Positions 7,734 to 16,142 of a stretch of DNA of 64,000 nucleotides are shown here, in pieces (the stretch's first letter is position 1; every line of letters starts with the position of its first letter). Location: NCBI GenBank assembly GCA_018362895.1, contig JAHALR010000014.1:1-64000 (forward strand), read 5' to 3'. The translations under genes were made by a program, and so were the position numbers. The notes beneath the pieces were generated by a model, which was not told the DNA's origin, ran no database searches, and was given only the letters and a program-made list of their open reading frames with translations. Source of the stretch: Clostridium sp. (GTDB lineage: Bacteria; Cyanobacteriota; Vampirovibrionia; Gastranaerophilales; Gastranaerophilaceae).

Positions 7734-8369
7734 TTAAGCCCGTCCTATATCAAAATGCCAGCGTTCCTTAACTTTTTTGAAATCTCCTCCCCAACGGAAG
7801 CCTATGGATTTTGCATAATCAGCAAGTTTCTTATAATCCGCATCAGAGCCGCCTTCTATATGCAAATCAACAGCTCTACCCTGACAATGAAGAGAATTTT
7901 TAGCCGCCAAGTTTGGTTTTCGCCTAATCAAATCAGCTTGTTCAGCTTGCGTTCTATAACCGCTTGTTATAGAGACCTTCATTCCCTGTGATTTTGCCCA
8001 GTCTAAAAGCTGCATTGTTTTTTGCTGCATTGTTGGATCCAGTTTTGATATCTTATCGCCATCACTTCCGTATTTGTTATAATCATATGGTCTAAAGTTG
8101 TCAGCAACCCACGGCTCAGGTATGTGGTTAATTTTTATATTGCTCAATACCTGCAAAAGAACCTTCATAAATTCTTGCTGCATTTTTTCCTGATTCATAA
8201 GCATAGTTGTACAAAAAGTATCAACATTGCCTACTGACATATCCACAGGAAACATACCGAATCCTATGGAATTTATACCAAGAGTGTCAGGCATACCCAC
8301 CGGTTGAAACGGTGTCAAACCTGATAAACAATTGTTATTAAGATTAAAGAAGTTCAGTGGTCCTGCCAA
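7734..8369 (-). CDS. M15-family (VanY/endolysin-like) peptidase
   Basis: A 211-residue protein whose C-terminal half (about 105-211) is a zinc peptidoglycan peptidase of the M15 group (D-Ala-D-Ala or L-Ala-D-Glu cleavage). The zinc ligands and catalytic residues are visible in SLHCQGRAVDLHI (His, Asp) and ERWHFDIGRA (His), with the preceding SGYRTQAEQADLI. The N-terminal 100 residues are asparagine/methionine-rich with no signal peptide. It could therefore be a phage-type lysin or exported by another route. TTG start with AAGGGA site. No partner genes. Confidence 0.8.
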   Translation of the reverse strand: MAGPLNFFNLNNNCLSGLTPFQPVGMPDTLGINSIGFGMFPVDMSVGNVDTFCTTMLMNQEKMQQEFMKVLLQVLSNIKINHIPEPWVADNFRPYDYNKYGSDGDKISKLDPTMQQKTMQLLDWAKSQGMKVSITSGYRTQAEQADLIRRKPNLAAKNSLHCQGRAVDLHIEGGSDADYKKLADYAKSIGFRWGGDFKKVKERWHFDIGRA

Positions 8370-8525
8370 AATTATTCCCTTATAAAATATCCCTTATATT
8401 AATAAAGTAAATTTCATGAAAAATATTGACAAAAATGATATAATATTAAAAAATGTTAAGAAAAATTCCCCGCAAATAAAGTAGGAAAACTGGAAAATAA
8501 AACGACACTGAATGAAAATATTTGT

Positions 8526-9512
8526 ATGAAAAAAAAGATAGTTTTACTGTTCATATTAACGATAATGTCTACGCCTTTGTGCCAAGCATCAATTGACAGT
8601 GCTGAAACTATCAATGAAACTGAAACAGTAAACATACATACAAAACAAACAGATGTAGCTAAAGAAGAAGAAATGTTTGCCCCTGTTGATTTAGATCTCA
8701 CTGATTATACATATATGAACAAAGAAAATAAAAAGTTCAAACTGAGTGCTGAAAAAGAGGGAAAACCAGCATACGTAAAAAATACCGGGCAAATATGGGA
8801 TGAAGATATGCTGTTTCGCTACAACTTTTATTCTGACGAATCCAACCTGAGAGTGCTGCCAAGCTATGGTTCACTTGGCTCTTATATATCAAGAGACCTT
8901 GACGAAAACACATCAGTAATGATTGGTCAGGACGGATTGTCTTCAATAAACGGAGACACAGTCAATTTCAATTATGACAACTATTCATATTACAGCAGCG
9001 GCGCACGTATAGACGGAAATCAAAAACATTTCAATTATTCAGTTGGTGCCTTCAATGAGACCGACACTTTGAATCAACAACTTGCTGCGGTTGTGAGCAC
9101 AAAACCTTCCAGTATTTTAAATTCAAAAGGTAAGTTCTATGTAGGAGGGGGTGTTTTCAGCAACTTAATGAATGATGTCAATTTCAACACAACAGGTCTA
9201 TTTGCCCAATATAAAAATAATAAACTCGCATTGAGTGCACAGGTTTCCAACTCTTCTTACTCCAAATCAGGCTACAATGATTACAACAAAGCACATTTTT
9301 TAACACAATACAAATTCAATGACCATCTGTCACTAAAAAATAAGATAGTACAAAACTTTGATGTAAACGAAGTTCAAGGCGAACTGGGTATTGTTTTGAA
9401 CCCATTAAAAGATACAGACAGATTGCAGCTCGAAGTTACAGCAGCAAACTATCAGTCACAAAATGTTGTCACAAGACAAAGACTGAAATTTTCAACGTCT
9501 TTTAGATTTTAA
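8526..9512 (+). CDS. Outer-membrane beta-barrel protein
   Basis: A 328-residue protein with a signal peptide (MKKKIVLLFILTIMSTPLCQA, cleavage near residue 21), an acidic low-complexity segment, then from about residue 100 alternating hydrophobic/polar strands typical of a barrel. It ends in Phe (FSTSFRF), the outer-membrane insertion signature. This supports a host with an outer membrane. A specific transport role cannot be read. It converges with hisS, and the 3' ends overlap by 11 nt. AT-rich TATAAT at 8439 may be its promoter. Confidence 0.8.
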   Translation: MKKKIVLLFILTIMSTPLCQASIDSAETINETETVNIHTKQTDVAKEEEMFAPVDLDLTDYTYMNKENKKFKLSAEKEGKPAYVKNTGQIWDEDMLFRYNFYSDESNLRVLPSYGSLGSYISRDLDENTSVMIGQDGLSSINGDTVNFNYDNYSYYSSGARIDGNQKHFNYSVGAFNETDTLNQQLAAVVSTKPSSILNSKGKFYVGGGVFSNLMNDVNFNTTGLFAQYKNNKLALSAQVSNSSYSKSGYNDYNKAHFLTQYKFNDHLSLKNKIVQNFDVNEVQGELGIVLNPLKDTDRLQLEVTAANYQSQNVVTRQRLKFSTSFRF

Positions 9513-10734
9513 TATGATCCAAATAATTTGTTCTTGAAACAGTTATCTGTTCTGAAGTATCCAGATTTTTTAAAGTAACAGTATTATTCTTTAACTCATC
9601 TTCCATAAGAATCAGCGCATATTTAGCAGTTTTTGCCGCCTTATCAAGCTGTTTTTTGAATTTTCTGTTTGAATAGTCAAATTCTGCACTAAAACTGTTT
9701 TCTCGAAGCTCATCAACAATTTTGAAAGATTCTGAAATATTTTCAGATATAACAAAAACATCCAATCTTTTAGACTCTGCTTTATCAATAAGAGAATTGA
9801 GTCGTTCCATGCCCATAGCCCAGCCAACAGCAGGTGTCGGCTGTCCACCAAGCGTTTCTACCAAAGAATCATACCTTCCGCCGCCACAAACTGCATTTTG
9901 GGAACCAAGGTTATTAGATTTTATTTCAAAAACTGTCCTGTTATAATAATCTAAGCCTCTTACAAGCAATTTATTTTCTTTAAACGGAATATTTAAAGCT
10001 AACAAATATTCTTTAACTTTTGCAAAATGCTCTTTACAATCCGGACATATAAAATCTCCAAGAATAACTTTTTGAATTTCTTCACATTCGAAGATTTTTT
10101 TGCAAGAATCCACCTTACAATCCAAAATCCTTAAAGGATTTTTTTCGTATCTGAAATTACAATCTTCACAAAGAGAAGAGAGGTAGGGTTTCAAAACTTC
10201 TTTAATAGATTCTCTATATTTTTTTCTGCATTCAGGACATCCAAGCGAATTGATTTCAATCTCCAAATTATTCAAGCCCAATTCATTAAGATATTTCACT
10301 GCCAGATTAATAACCTCAGCATCAGCAGACGGTTCAACAGTACCGAACATTTCCACACCAACCTGATGAAACTGTCTTTGACGACCGGCCTGAGGCCTTT
10401 CATATCTGAACATCGGACCTTTATACCAGAGTTTGACAGGTTGAGGAAGACGAGAAAAGCCATGTTCGATAAAAGCTCTGACTACGCCTGCTGTATTTTC
10501 CGGACGAAGTGTCAAAGATCTTTCACTTTTTTCAAAAGTATACATTTCTTTATTAACAATATCAGTAGAATCACCAACGCCTCTGGCAAAAAGTTCTGTT
10601 GCCTCGAAAACAGGTGTCCTTATTTCCTTAAAGTTCGCCTTTGAAAAAACTGATTGTGCAATTTTTTCCATTTTTTGCCAGTTAGAAATCTCTTCGGGAA
10701 GAATATCTTTAGTACCCTTTTGTGCTTGAATCAC
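9502..10734 (-). CDS. hisS: Histidyl-tRNA synthetase
   Basis: Class II synthetase charging tRNA-His, 410 residues. It begins MIQAQKGTKDILPEE. Motif 2 is in GPMFRYERPQAGRQRQFHQV, and the histidine-specific motifs are VRGLDYYNRTVFEI and GGGRYDSLVETLGG, followed by the C-terminal anticodon-binding domain. A cysteine-rich stretch at about 165-245 (CPECRKK, CEDC, CKVDSCKK, CPDC) looks like an inserted zinc-binding subdomain, seen in some bacterial HisS. It stands alone on the minus strand. Confidence 0.97.
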   Translation of the reverse strand: MIQAQKGTKDILPEEISNWQKMEKIAQSVFSKANFKEIRTPVFEATELFARGVGDSTDIVNKEMYTFEKSERSLTLRPENTAGVVRAFIEHGFSRLPQPVKLWYKGPMFRYERPQAGRQRQFHQVGVEMFGTVEPSADAEVINLAVKYLNELGLNNLEIEINSLGCPECRKKYRESIKEVLKPYLSSLCEDCNFRYEKNPLRILDCKVDSCKKIFECEEIQKVILGDFICPDCKEHFAKVKEYLLALNIPFKENKLLVRGLDYYNRTVFEIKSNNLGSQNAVCGGGRYDSLVETLGGQPTPAVGWAMGMERLNSLIDKAESKRLDVFVISENISESFKIVDELRENSFSAEFDYSNRKFKKQLDKAAKTAKYALILMEDELKNNTVTLKNLDTSEQITVSRTNYLDHIKI

Positions 10735-10864
10735 TTTGCCACCTCAATCTAATTTTATCAGTTAGCATTATTATATATAAAAAATGGCTATTTCAATATA
10801 TAAAAATTTATAGTAAAATCAACTCGTAAATAAAATTTCTCCACAAAGCAGGAAAGAGGAAATA

Positions 10865-11896
10865 ATGGATATAAAAAATTGTTTTACTGCTAAAAATATC
10901 AGCTTTACAATCCTGATACTAACAATTCTGTTTTTGCTTGTAAAAATGACAGATGTTGCGCTTCTATTGTTTTGCAGCTATGTCATTTCCAGCTCCATCA
11001 ATCCTTTTGTGGATAAAATGCAGGAAAAAATGCCCAGAGCTTTGGCAACTGTCATTATGATTACACTCATAACACTGATAACCCTGGGAGTTTTTATTCC
11101 TATCATTATTATGTCTGTTAATGAGATAAAAGACTTTTTAAATCAGCTTCCACAGCAAATTCAAAATATTCAACATTTTCTTGATACCTTTAAAATTGGA
11201 GGACAGGATATCTCCCAATATCTAAATATCGACACGGTTTTGGATAATTCAACAAATATAGCAAAAGAAGTAATAGACAAATCAATAAACTTTACTTTAG
11301 GAATTGTAGGTGTCCTGACTATTCTTGTTACAGTAGGAATAATAGTGTTTTTTCTTACAAATGACCGTGAAGAAATCAAAAATTTCAGTCTTAAACTTTT
11401 TCCTAAAACAATGAGAAACAGAGCCTCAAAAGTAATGGACGATCTTGAAACAAAAGTAGGCGGTTATGTTACAGCACAAATTCTCTCAATCACTATTGTC
11501 GGAATTATAGTAGCAGTTTGTCTTTTGATTATGCGAGTAGAATATGCAGTCTTTCTGGGCTTTATATCTGCAATTTTGGACCTTGTACCTATTGTTGGGC
11601 CGGTTCTTTCAGGAGTATTAATACTCCTGGTTGCATTTCCAAAAGGGTGGCTCATCTGCACGCTGGCAATAGGCTCATTGCTTCTTGGGCAGTTTGTTGA
11701 AAATAATTGGGCAAAACCTTATTTCTTTTCAAAATATATGGATTTACATCCGCTTGTAGTAATATTTTCATTTGTAGTCGCTGCTAAGTTTCTGGGTGTT
11801 GTAGGTGTTTTAATAGCTCCTGCAATTGCAGCTGTTTTTGTTACACTGTTTGAAGAAATTTATGTTAAAACTATGAATGATGAAAGTAATGAATAG
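10865..11896 (+). CDS. PerM/AI-2E transporter family permease
   Basis: A 343-residue polytopic membrane protein of the AI-2E exporter/PerM family. Paired N-terminal helices (about 12-45), a helix at 60-85, an amphipathic loop, then C-terminal helices with the family signature ISAILDLVPIVGPVLSGVL and FVVAAKFLGVVGVLIAPAIAA. Substrates of most members are unknown. AAAGAGGAAATA lies before the ATG. The radical SAM gene starts directly at its stop codon, so translational coupling is likely. Confidence 0.9.
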   Translation: MDIKNCFTAKNISFTILILTILFLLVKMTDVALLLFCSYVISSSINPFVDKMQEKMPRALATVIMITLITLITLGVFIPIIIMSVNEIKDFLNQLPQQIQNIQHFLDTFKIGGQDISQYLNIDTVLDNSTNIAKEVIDKSINFTLGIVGVLTILVTVGIIVFFLTNDREEIKNFSLKLFPKTMRNRASKVMDDLETKVGGYVTAQILSITIVGIIVAVCLLIMRVEYAVFLGFISAILDLVPIVGPVLSGVLILLVAFPKGWLICTLAIGSLLLGQFVENNWAKPYFFSKYMDLHPLVVIFSFVVAAKFLGVVGVLIAPAIAAVFVTLFEEIYVKTMNDESNE

Positions 11897-13435
11897 ATGA
11901 CAGATAAAATTTTATATAACATTCCTCAAAAAAATCCCGAAATTAATATATGGATGGCATTTCCAGCAATGACAACATTTGGAATGTCGTCTCTAGGTTA
12001 TATGTCAATAATAAAAACACTTGATCAAAGAAGTGATTATTATATAGAAAAAATATTTACTGATACAAAAAGTACGCAGCTTATGCCCTCTCAGGTTGAC
12101 ATAATGGGATTTTCTGTTTCTTTTGAAATAGATTTTCTAGGCATATTCAAAATTTTAGAAAATTATAATATCCCTCTAAAAAATGAAGACCGTTGTGAAG
12201 AACATCCGATAATATTCGGAGGAGGACCAGTACTAACAGCCAATCCCGAACCTTATGCAGACTTTTTTGATTTTATTATCATAGGAGATGCTGAAGATTT
12301 AGATAAAAATATTATTGATGAAGTTAAAAACAACAAGAATCTTAAAAAAAAGCAAATACTTGAAAAATTATCAAAAATAAAAGGAATATATGTTCCTTCT
12401 TTGGCAAACAAAGTAGAAAAACTTACCTCACCTCTCGGAAATTGTATAACAACGCCTGTATTAAGCGAACAAAGCTTTTTTTCTAATACATTTGTAATAG
12501 AAATGGTAAGAGGATGTCCACAAAGGTGCGGATTTTGTCTTGCTTCATATCTAAATCTTCCTGCAAGATTCTGTGACTTAAAACAGATTACAGACAGCAT
12601 TGATTTTGGGCTGAAATACACAAATAAAATTGCACTTCTTGGTGCTCTAATAACAGCACATCCTGATTTTGACAAAATATGTGAACATATCCTGAAATGC
12701 AAAAAAGAAATGCCTGAGCTCGAACTTTCAGTGTCATCTCTTAGAGCAGACTCAATCTCTCCAATAATAATTAAGACACTTGTTGCATGCGGTCAAAAAC
12801 ATTCTACAATAGCAATAGAAGCCGGTTCTGAAAGACTTAGAAAACTAATAAATAAAAATCTTACAGAAAAACAAATCTTTGAAACAGTAAAAACGGCCTT
12901 TGAAAATGGATTAAAAGGTTTAAAGATATATGCTATGATTGGACATCCGACTGAAACCCAAGAAGATATAGATGAAATGGTAAATCTCGCAAAAAAATTG
13001 AAAAATACCTTCAAAGGATTTGATTTCACTTTTTCATTTGCCACATTTGTACCTAAAGCGCAAACACCCTTCCAATTTTGTGAAAGAGAATCAACAAAAT
13101 CTCTTGAAAAAAAATATGAATATTTAAAAAAAGAATTTCACAAGCTAGGAGTAAAAATCAGAACCTCAAGCGTAAAATGGGACTATTGGCAAGCTGTAAT
13201 CTCAAGGGGTGATCGTACAATCAGTAACTTGCTGGTTTCCGTTTATAAAGAAGGAGGAAATCTAGGTGCATTCAAACAATCATACAAAAAATTAAGAAAC
13301 GAAAAAAATGTACCAACTTCTGACAGCTTTGCACTAAAGAAAAAACCACTAAATAAAGAATTACCCTGGGACTTTATTGAATCATACCCTGGAAAAGAAG
13401 CTCTTATTAAAGAATATACAAGGCTTTTGGGCTAA
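11897..13435 (+). CDS. Radical SAM protein with N-terminal B12-binding-like domain
   Basis: A 512-residue protein. The N-terminal 150 residues resemble the B12-binding/Rossmann domain of UPF0313/TIGR03960-like radical SAM proteins (FGGGPVLTANPEPYADFFD, then IIIGDAED). The 4Fe-4S site CxxxCxxC is in MVRGCPQRCGFCLASYL at about residue 215. SAM-binding glycine and beta-strand segments follow (IEAGSERLRKLI, MIGHPTETQEDI). The substrate is unknown; relatives occur widely in cyanobacteria and firmicutes, often near tRNA or rRNA modification genes. It is coupled to the permease upstream, ATG directly after its stop. Confidence 0.88.
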   Translation: MTDKILYNIPQKNPEINIWMAFPAMTTFGMSSLGYMSIIKTLDQRSDYYIEKIFTDTKSTQLMPSQVDIMGFSVSFEIDFLGIFKILENYNIPLKNEDRCEEHPIIFGGGPVLTANPEPYADFFDFIIIGDAEDLDKNIIDEVKNNKNLKKKQILEKLSKIKGIYVPSLANKVEKLTSPLGNCITTPVLSEQSFFSNTFVIEMVRGCPQRCGFCLASYLNLPARFCDLKQITDSIDFGLKYTNKIALLGALITAHPDFDKICEHILKCKKEMPELELSVSSLRADSISPIIIKTLVACGQKHSTIAIEAGSERLRKLINKNLTEKQIFETVKTAFENGLKGLKIYAMIGHPTETQEDIDEMVNLAKKLKNTFKGFDFTFSFATFVPKAQTPFQFCERESTKSLEKKYEYLKKEFHKLGVKIRTSSVKWDYWQAVISRGDRTISNLLVSVYKEGGNLGAFKQSYKKLRNEKNVPTSDSFALKKKPLNKELPWDFIESYPGKEALIKEYTRLLG

Positions 13436-13481
13436 TATTAACAATTGTAAATTAAATAAAAAATTTTTTTATTTAAAAGGG

Positions 13482-13509
13482 TTGACATTTAATTTCTTGA
13501 TGTCATAAT
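13482..13509 (+). promoter_or_regulatory. Strong promoter of candidate small RNA
   Basis: -35 TTGACA at 13482-13487, 16-nt spacer, -10 CATAAT at 13504-13509, giving a start near 13516. There is no gene for about 270 nt downstream. Confidence 0.6.
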
Positions 13510-13515
13510 TAATAT

Positions 13516-13668
13516 GTAAGGTTTAAGTGTAGTCGAAACACTAAATAACATTAATAACAATAAATAACCCCGAACACATATAAACTCCTAAATAATAAAC
13601 ACAAAAGAGACCATTAGGATGCAGAAAACAGACCACCCGGAAATTAAAAATCTGAGTGGCTTTTTTTT
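13516..13668 (+). ncRNA. Candidate small RNA (about 150 nt)
   Basis: Between the radical SAM gene and fumarase, a near-consensus promoter is followed by about 150 nt without a credible open reading frame. It ends in an imperfect terminator stem (CCACCCGGA/TCTGAGTGG, one mismatch) and T8 at 13661-13668. The RNA is A-rich with unpaired stretches and does not match 6S, SRP, tmRNA or RNase P by eye. Fumarase has its own promoter further on, so this is not simply its leader. Confidence 0.5.
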
Positions 13669-13752
13669 ATGACTAAGAAAAGCTTATATTATATACATCA
13701 TTTGATATATTCGTGACAAAATTAAGTGTAATAATGACAACTAATAACGATT

Positions 13753-13788
13753 TTGCTTTTAAATCGTGAAAAGTTTATAATAATTAAA
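13753..13788 (+). promoter_or_regulatory. Promoter giving a leaderless fumarase mRNA
   Basis: -35 TTGCTT at 13753-13758, exactly 17 nt, -10 TATAAT at 13776-13781, then 6 nt to the ATG at 13788. Transcription should start at or next to the A of the start codon. There is no Shine-Dalgarno. Confidence 0.7.
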
Positions 13789-15155
13789 TGATTTTAGTTG
13801 ACTCAAAAACAATTTCAAAAGCTGTATACACCTTATGCAAAACAGCAAATTGCACATATCCTCAGGATTTGTACAATTTGCTTTATAAAAAATATTTGAA
13901 CTCTGAAGGTCTTAAACACAAAAAATATTATTACTTGCTAAAAAACATAGAAATGGCAAATGAAAAACAAAGGCCATTGTGTCAAGACACAGGTCAAGTG
14001 ATTGTATTTGTTGAAATAGGCAACAATGTCCATATAGCAGGAAACTCTATTACTAAAGCAATAAACGCTGCGGTCGAAACTGCCTACAAAGACAATTTCT
14101 TCAGAAAATCCACAGTAAAAAATGCATTTTTTGACAGAACAAATACTAAAACAAACACACCAGCAATAATCTACACTGAAATATCAGAAAAAGAACCTGA
14201 CATAATCAGACTGAAACTTATGATTAAAGGAGCAGGATCAGAAAATTACAGCACAATAAAAATGTTCAAGCCAACATCCGAAAAAAAAGAAATTTTTGAA
14301 TTTATTAAAAATTCAGTTATCACAGCCGGAGAAAAATCCTGCCCTCCATTGTGTCTTGGCTTAGGTATAGGAGCAACAATGGACAAAGCTGCTGTTCTCT
14401 CTAAAAAAGCTTTTTTCAACACATATCAAACAGATGAAGAAAAAGTATTTTGTGAAGACCTAAAAAAATTTTTGAACAGCTGCAATCAAGATATTTTAGA
14501 TATAAAAATAATCACAACCGCAACCCACATTGCCTGTATGCCCGTGGCACTGACAATCAACTGTCACAGCACACGTCATTGCGAATGTGTCATAAAAGAA
14601 AACTCGATAGAATTTACTCACGCCGATTTAAAACTAAAATCAATCGAAAATACGGACGAAAACCAACTTGAAATAAACACAAAAGACATTAATCGCATTA
14701 AAAAGCTAAAAAAGGGCATGCGAATACTTCTGACAGGCGAAATTTATACTGCAAGAGATGCCGCACATGAAAAAATGGTTGAATATGAAAAAGAACACGG
14801 AAAATTACCATTTGATATAAAGGACAAAATAATTTTTTATGCCGGTCCTTGCCCACCAGCACCGAATGAAATAATCGGACCAGTTGGTCCAACAACGTCT
14901 GTAAGAATGGATAAATTTTCAAAGTTTATTTATTCAAAAGGGCTTGTTGCCACAATCGGCAAAGGCGAAAGAACAAAAGAAACAGAAAATATAATATTAA
15001 AACACAATGGAAAATATTTCACCGCACAAGGCGGTGTAGCATGTCTGCTTGCAGATTGCATAAAAAAATCCGAGGTAATAGCTTTTGAAGAACTTGGAAC
15101 AGAAGCTATCAGAAAATTATATATTGAAAAATTTCCTGTAAGTGTTGAGATATAA
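13788..15155 (+). CDS. Class I fumarate hydratase, alpha and beta domains fused
   Basis: Iron-sulfur fumarase/tartrate dehydratase type, interconverting fumarate and malate. The alpha part (about 1-280) has PLCQDTGQVIVFVEIG, GAGSENYSTIKMFKPT and the cysteine segment CPPLCLGLGIGATMDKAA. The beta part (about 300-455) has LLTGEIYTARDAAHEKM, FYAGPCPPAPNEIIGPVGPT and AQGGVACLLADCIK. At 455 residues it equals the sum of the two-subunit form, so it is a direct fusion and shorter than E. coli FumA. L(+)-tartrate dehydratase is an alternative substrate assignment. The gene appears leaderless. Confidence 0.88.
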   Translation: MILVDSKTISKAVYTLCKTANCTYPQDLYNLLYKKYLNSEGLKHKKYYYLLKNIEMANEKQRPLCQDTGQVIVFVEIGNNVHIAGNSITKAINAAVETAYKDNFFRKSTVKNAFFDRTNTKTNTPAIIYTEISEKEPDIIRLKLMIKGAGSENYSTIKMFKPTSEKKEIFEFIKNSVITAGEKSCPPLCLGLGIGATMDKAAVLSKKAFFNTYQTDEEKVFCEDLKKFLNSCNQDILDIKIITTATHIACMPVALTINCHSTRHCECVIKENSIEFTHADLKLKSIENTDENQLEINTKDINRIKKLKKGMRILLTGEIYTARDAAHEKMVEYEKEHGKLPFDIKDKIIFYAGPCPPAPNEIIGPVGPTTSVRMDKFSKFIYSKGLVATIGKGERTKETENIILKHNGKYFTAQGGVACLLADCIKKSEVIAFEELGTEAIRKLYIEKFPVSVEI

Positions 15156-15188
15156 AAAAAGACCTCGATTTATACGAGGTCTTTTTTA
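15154..15188. terminator. Bidirectional terminator between fumarase and rpaB-like gene
   Basis: The hairpin AGACCTCG/CGAGGTCT is flanked by A7 on the left and T6 on the right. It serves both convergent genes. Confidence 0.9.
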
Positions 15189-15191
15189 TAT

Positions 15192-15944
15192 TTAAGAAAT
15201 TCTTTGAAACATATAACCGATACCACGTGCGGTAAGAATCAACTCAGGATTAGCAGGATCTGTTTCTAGCTTTGAACGCAATCTTGAAATATGAACATCA
15301 ACAACTCTTGTATCGATTCTATGATCCGGCGGATAAGCCCAAACATACTGAAGTATTTCATTTCTAGAATAAGCTTGACCTGAATTGTTAACCAAAAGTT
15401 CAAGAAGACTAAATTCCATACCTGTAAGTCTTATACGTTCATTTTTTCTGAAGACTTGACGTCTTGCTGTATCAATTTTTATGTTTCCGGTAGTGATAAC
15501 ATTTTTAGTAACTTTGCCTGTTGATGGAGCAATTTCTCTGTTAGTTGAACGTCTCAAAACAGATTTTACACGAGCTTCAAGTTCTTTAGGACTGAAAGGT
15601 TTAACAACATAGTCATCAGCACCAAGCTCCAAACCTGTGATTCTTTCTGAAACATCACCAAGAGCTGTAAGAATAATAATAGGAACATCAGAGGTTCTTC
15701 TGATTTCTCTGCACACCCCATATCCGTCCATTTTAGGCATCATAACATCTAAAACAACGAGATCAGGATTTTCTTTGTTAAACATTGCCACTGCTTCTTC
15801 GCCATCAGCAGCAGTAACGATATCATAACCAATCATTCCGAGTCTTGTTTCAAGAATTCTACGGATGCTGGCTTCATCATCAGCAATTAAAATCTTTTGC
15901 TTTGCTTCACCTTGTTCATTAGAAACTTCACTATTTGGACACAT
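15192..15944 (-). CDS. OmpR-family response regulator, RpaB-like
   Basis: A 250-residue two-domain regulator. Receiver domain (about 17-135): acidic pocket ADDE, phosphoacceptor Asp in DLVVLDVMMPKMDGYG, the switch Thr in IIILTALGD and Lys in YVVKPFSPKELEARV. Winged-helix DNA-binding domain (about 150-250): LTGMEFSLLELLVNNSGQ and RVVDVHISRLRSKLE. The wording is strikingly close to cyanobacterial RpaB/Ycf27, which controls stress and cell-cycle genes, and is the best taxonomic clue in the window. No histidine kinase gene is adjacent; in cyanobacteria the partner NblS is also unlinked. Confidence 0.92.
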   Translation of the reverse strand: MCPNSEVSNEQGEAKQKILIADDEASIRRILETRLGMIGYDIVTAADGEEAVAMFNKENPDLVVLDVMMPKMDGYGVCREIRRTSDVPIIILTALGDVSERITGLELGADDYVVKPFSPKELEARVKSVLRRSTNREIAPSTGKVTKNVITTGNIKIDTARRQVFRKNERIRLTGMEFSLLELLVNNSGQAYSRNEILQYVWAYPPDHRIDTRVVDVHISRLRSKLETDPANPELILTARGIGYMFQRIS

Positions 15945-16142
15945 GTTAAAAACCTATCTTTCTTTACCCTATGTCTTAAACCACATATATTACAAAATAT
16001 TGATTTTTTTTAAATTATATTACAACTAAAAAATATAGTCAACTTAATCACTGACACTTTCTTGCATACTTTTACTATAAATTGCAATAGAATTATGCTG
16101 GTGCTATAAAAGAATTAGGAAAAGAAAAATGAGGATAAAATA

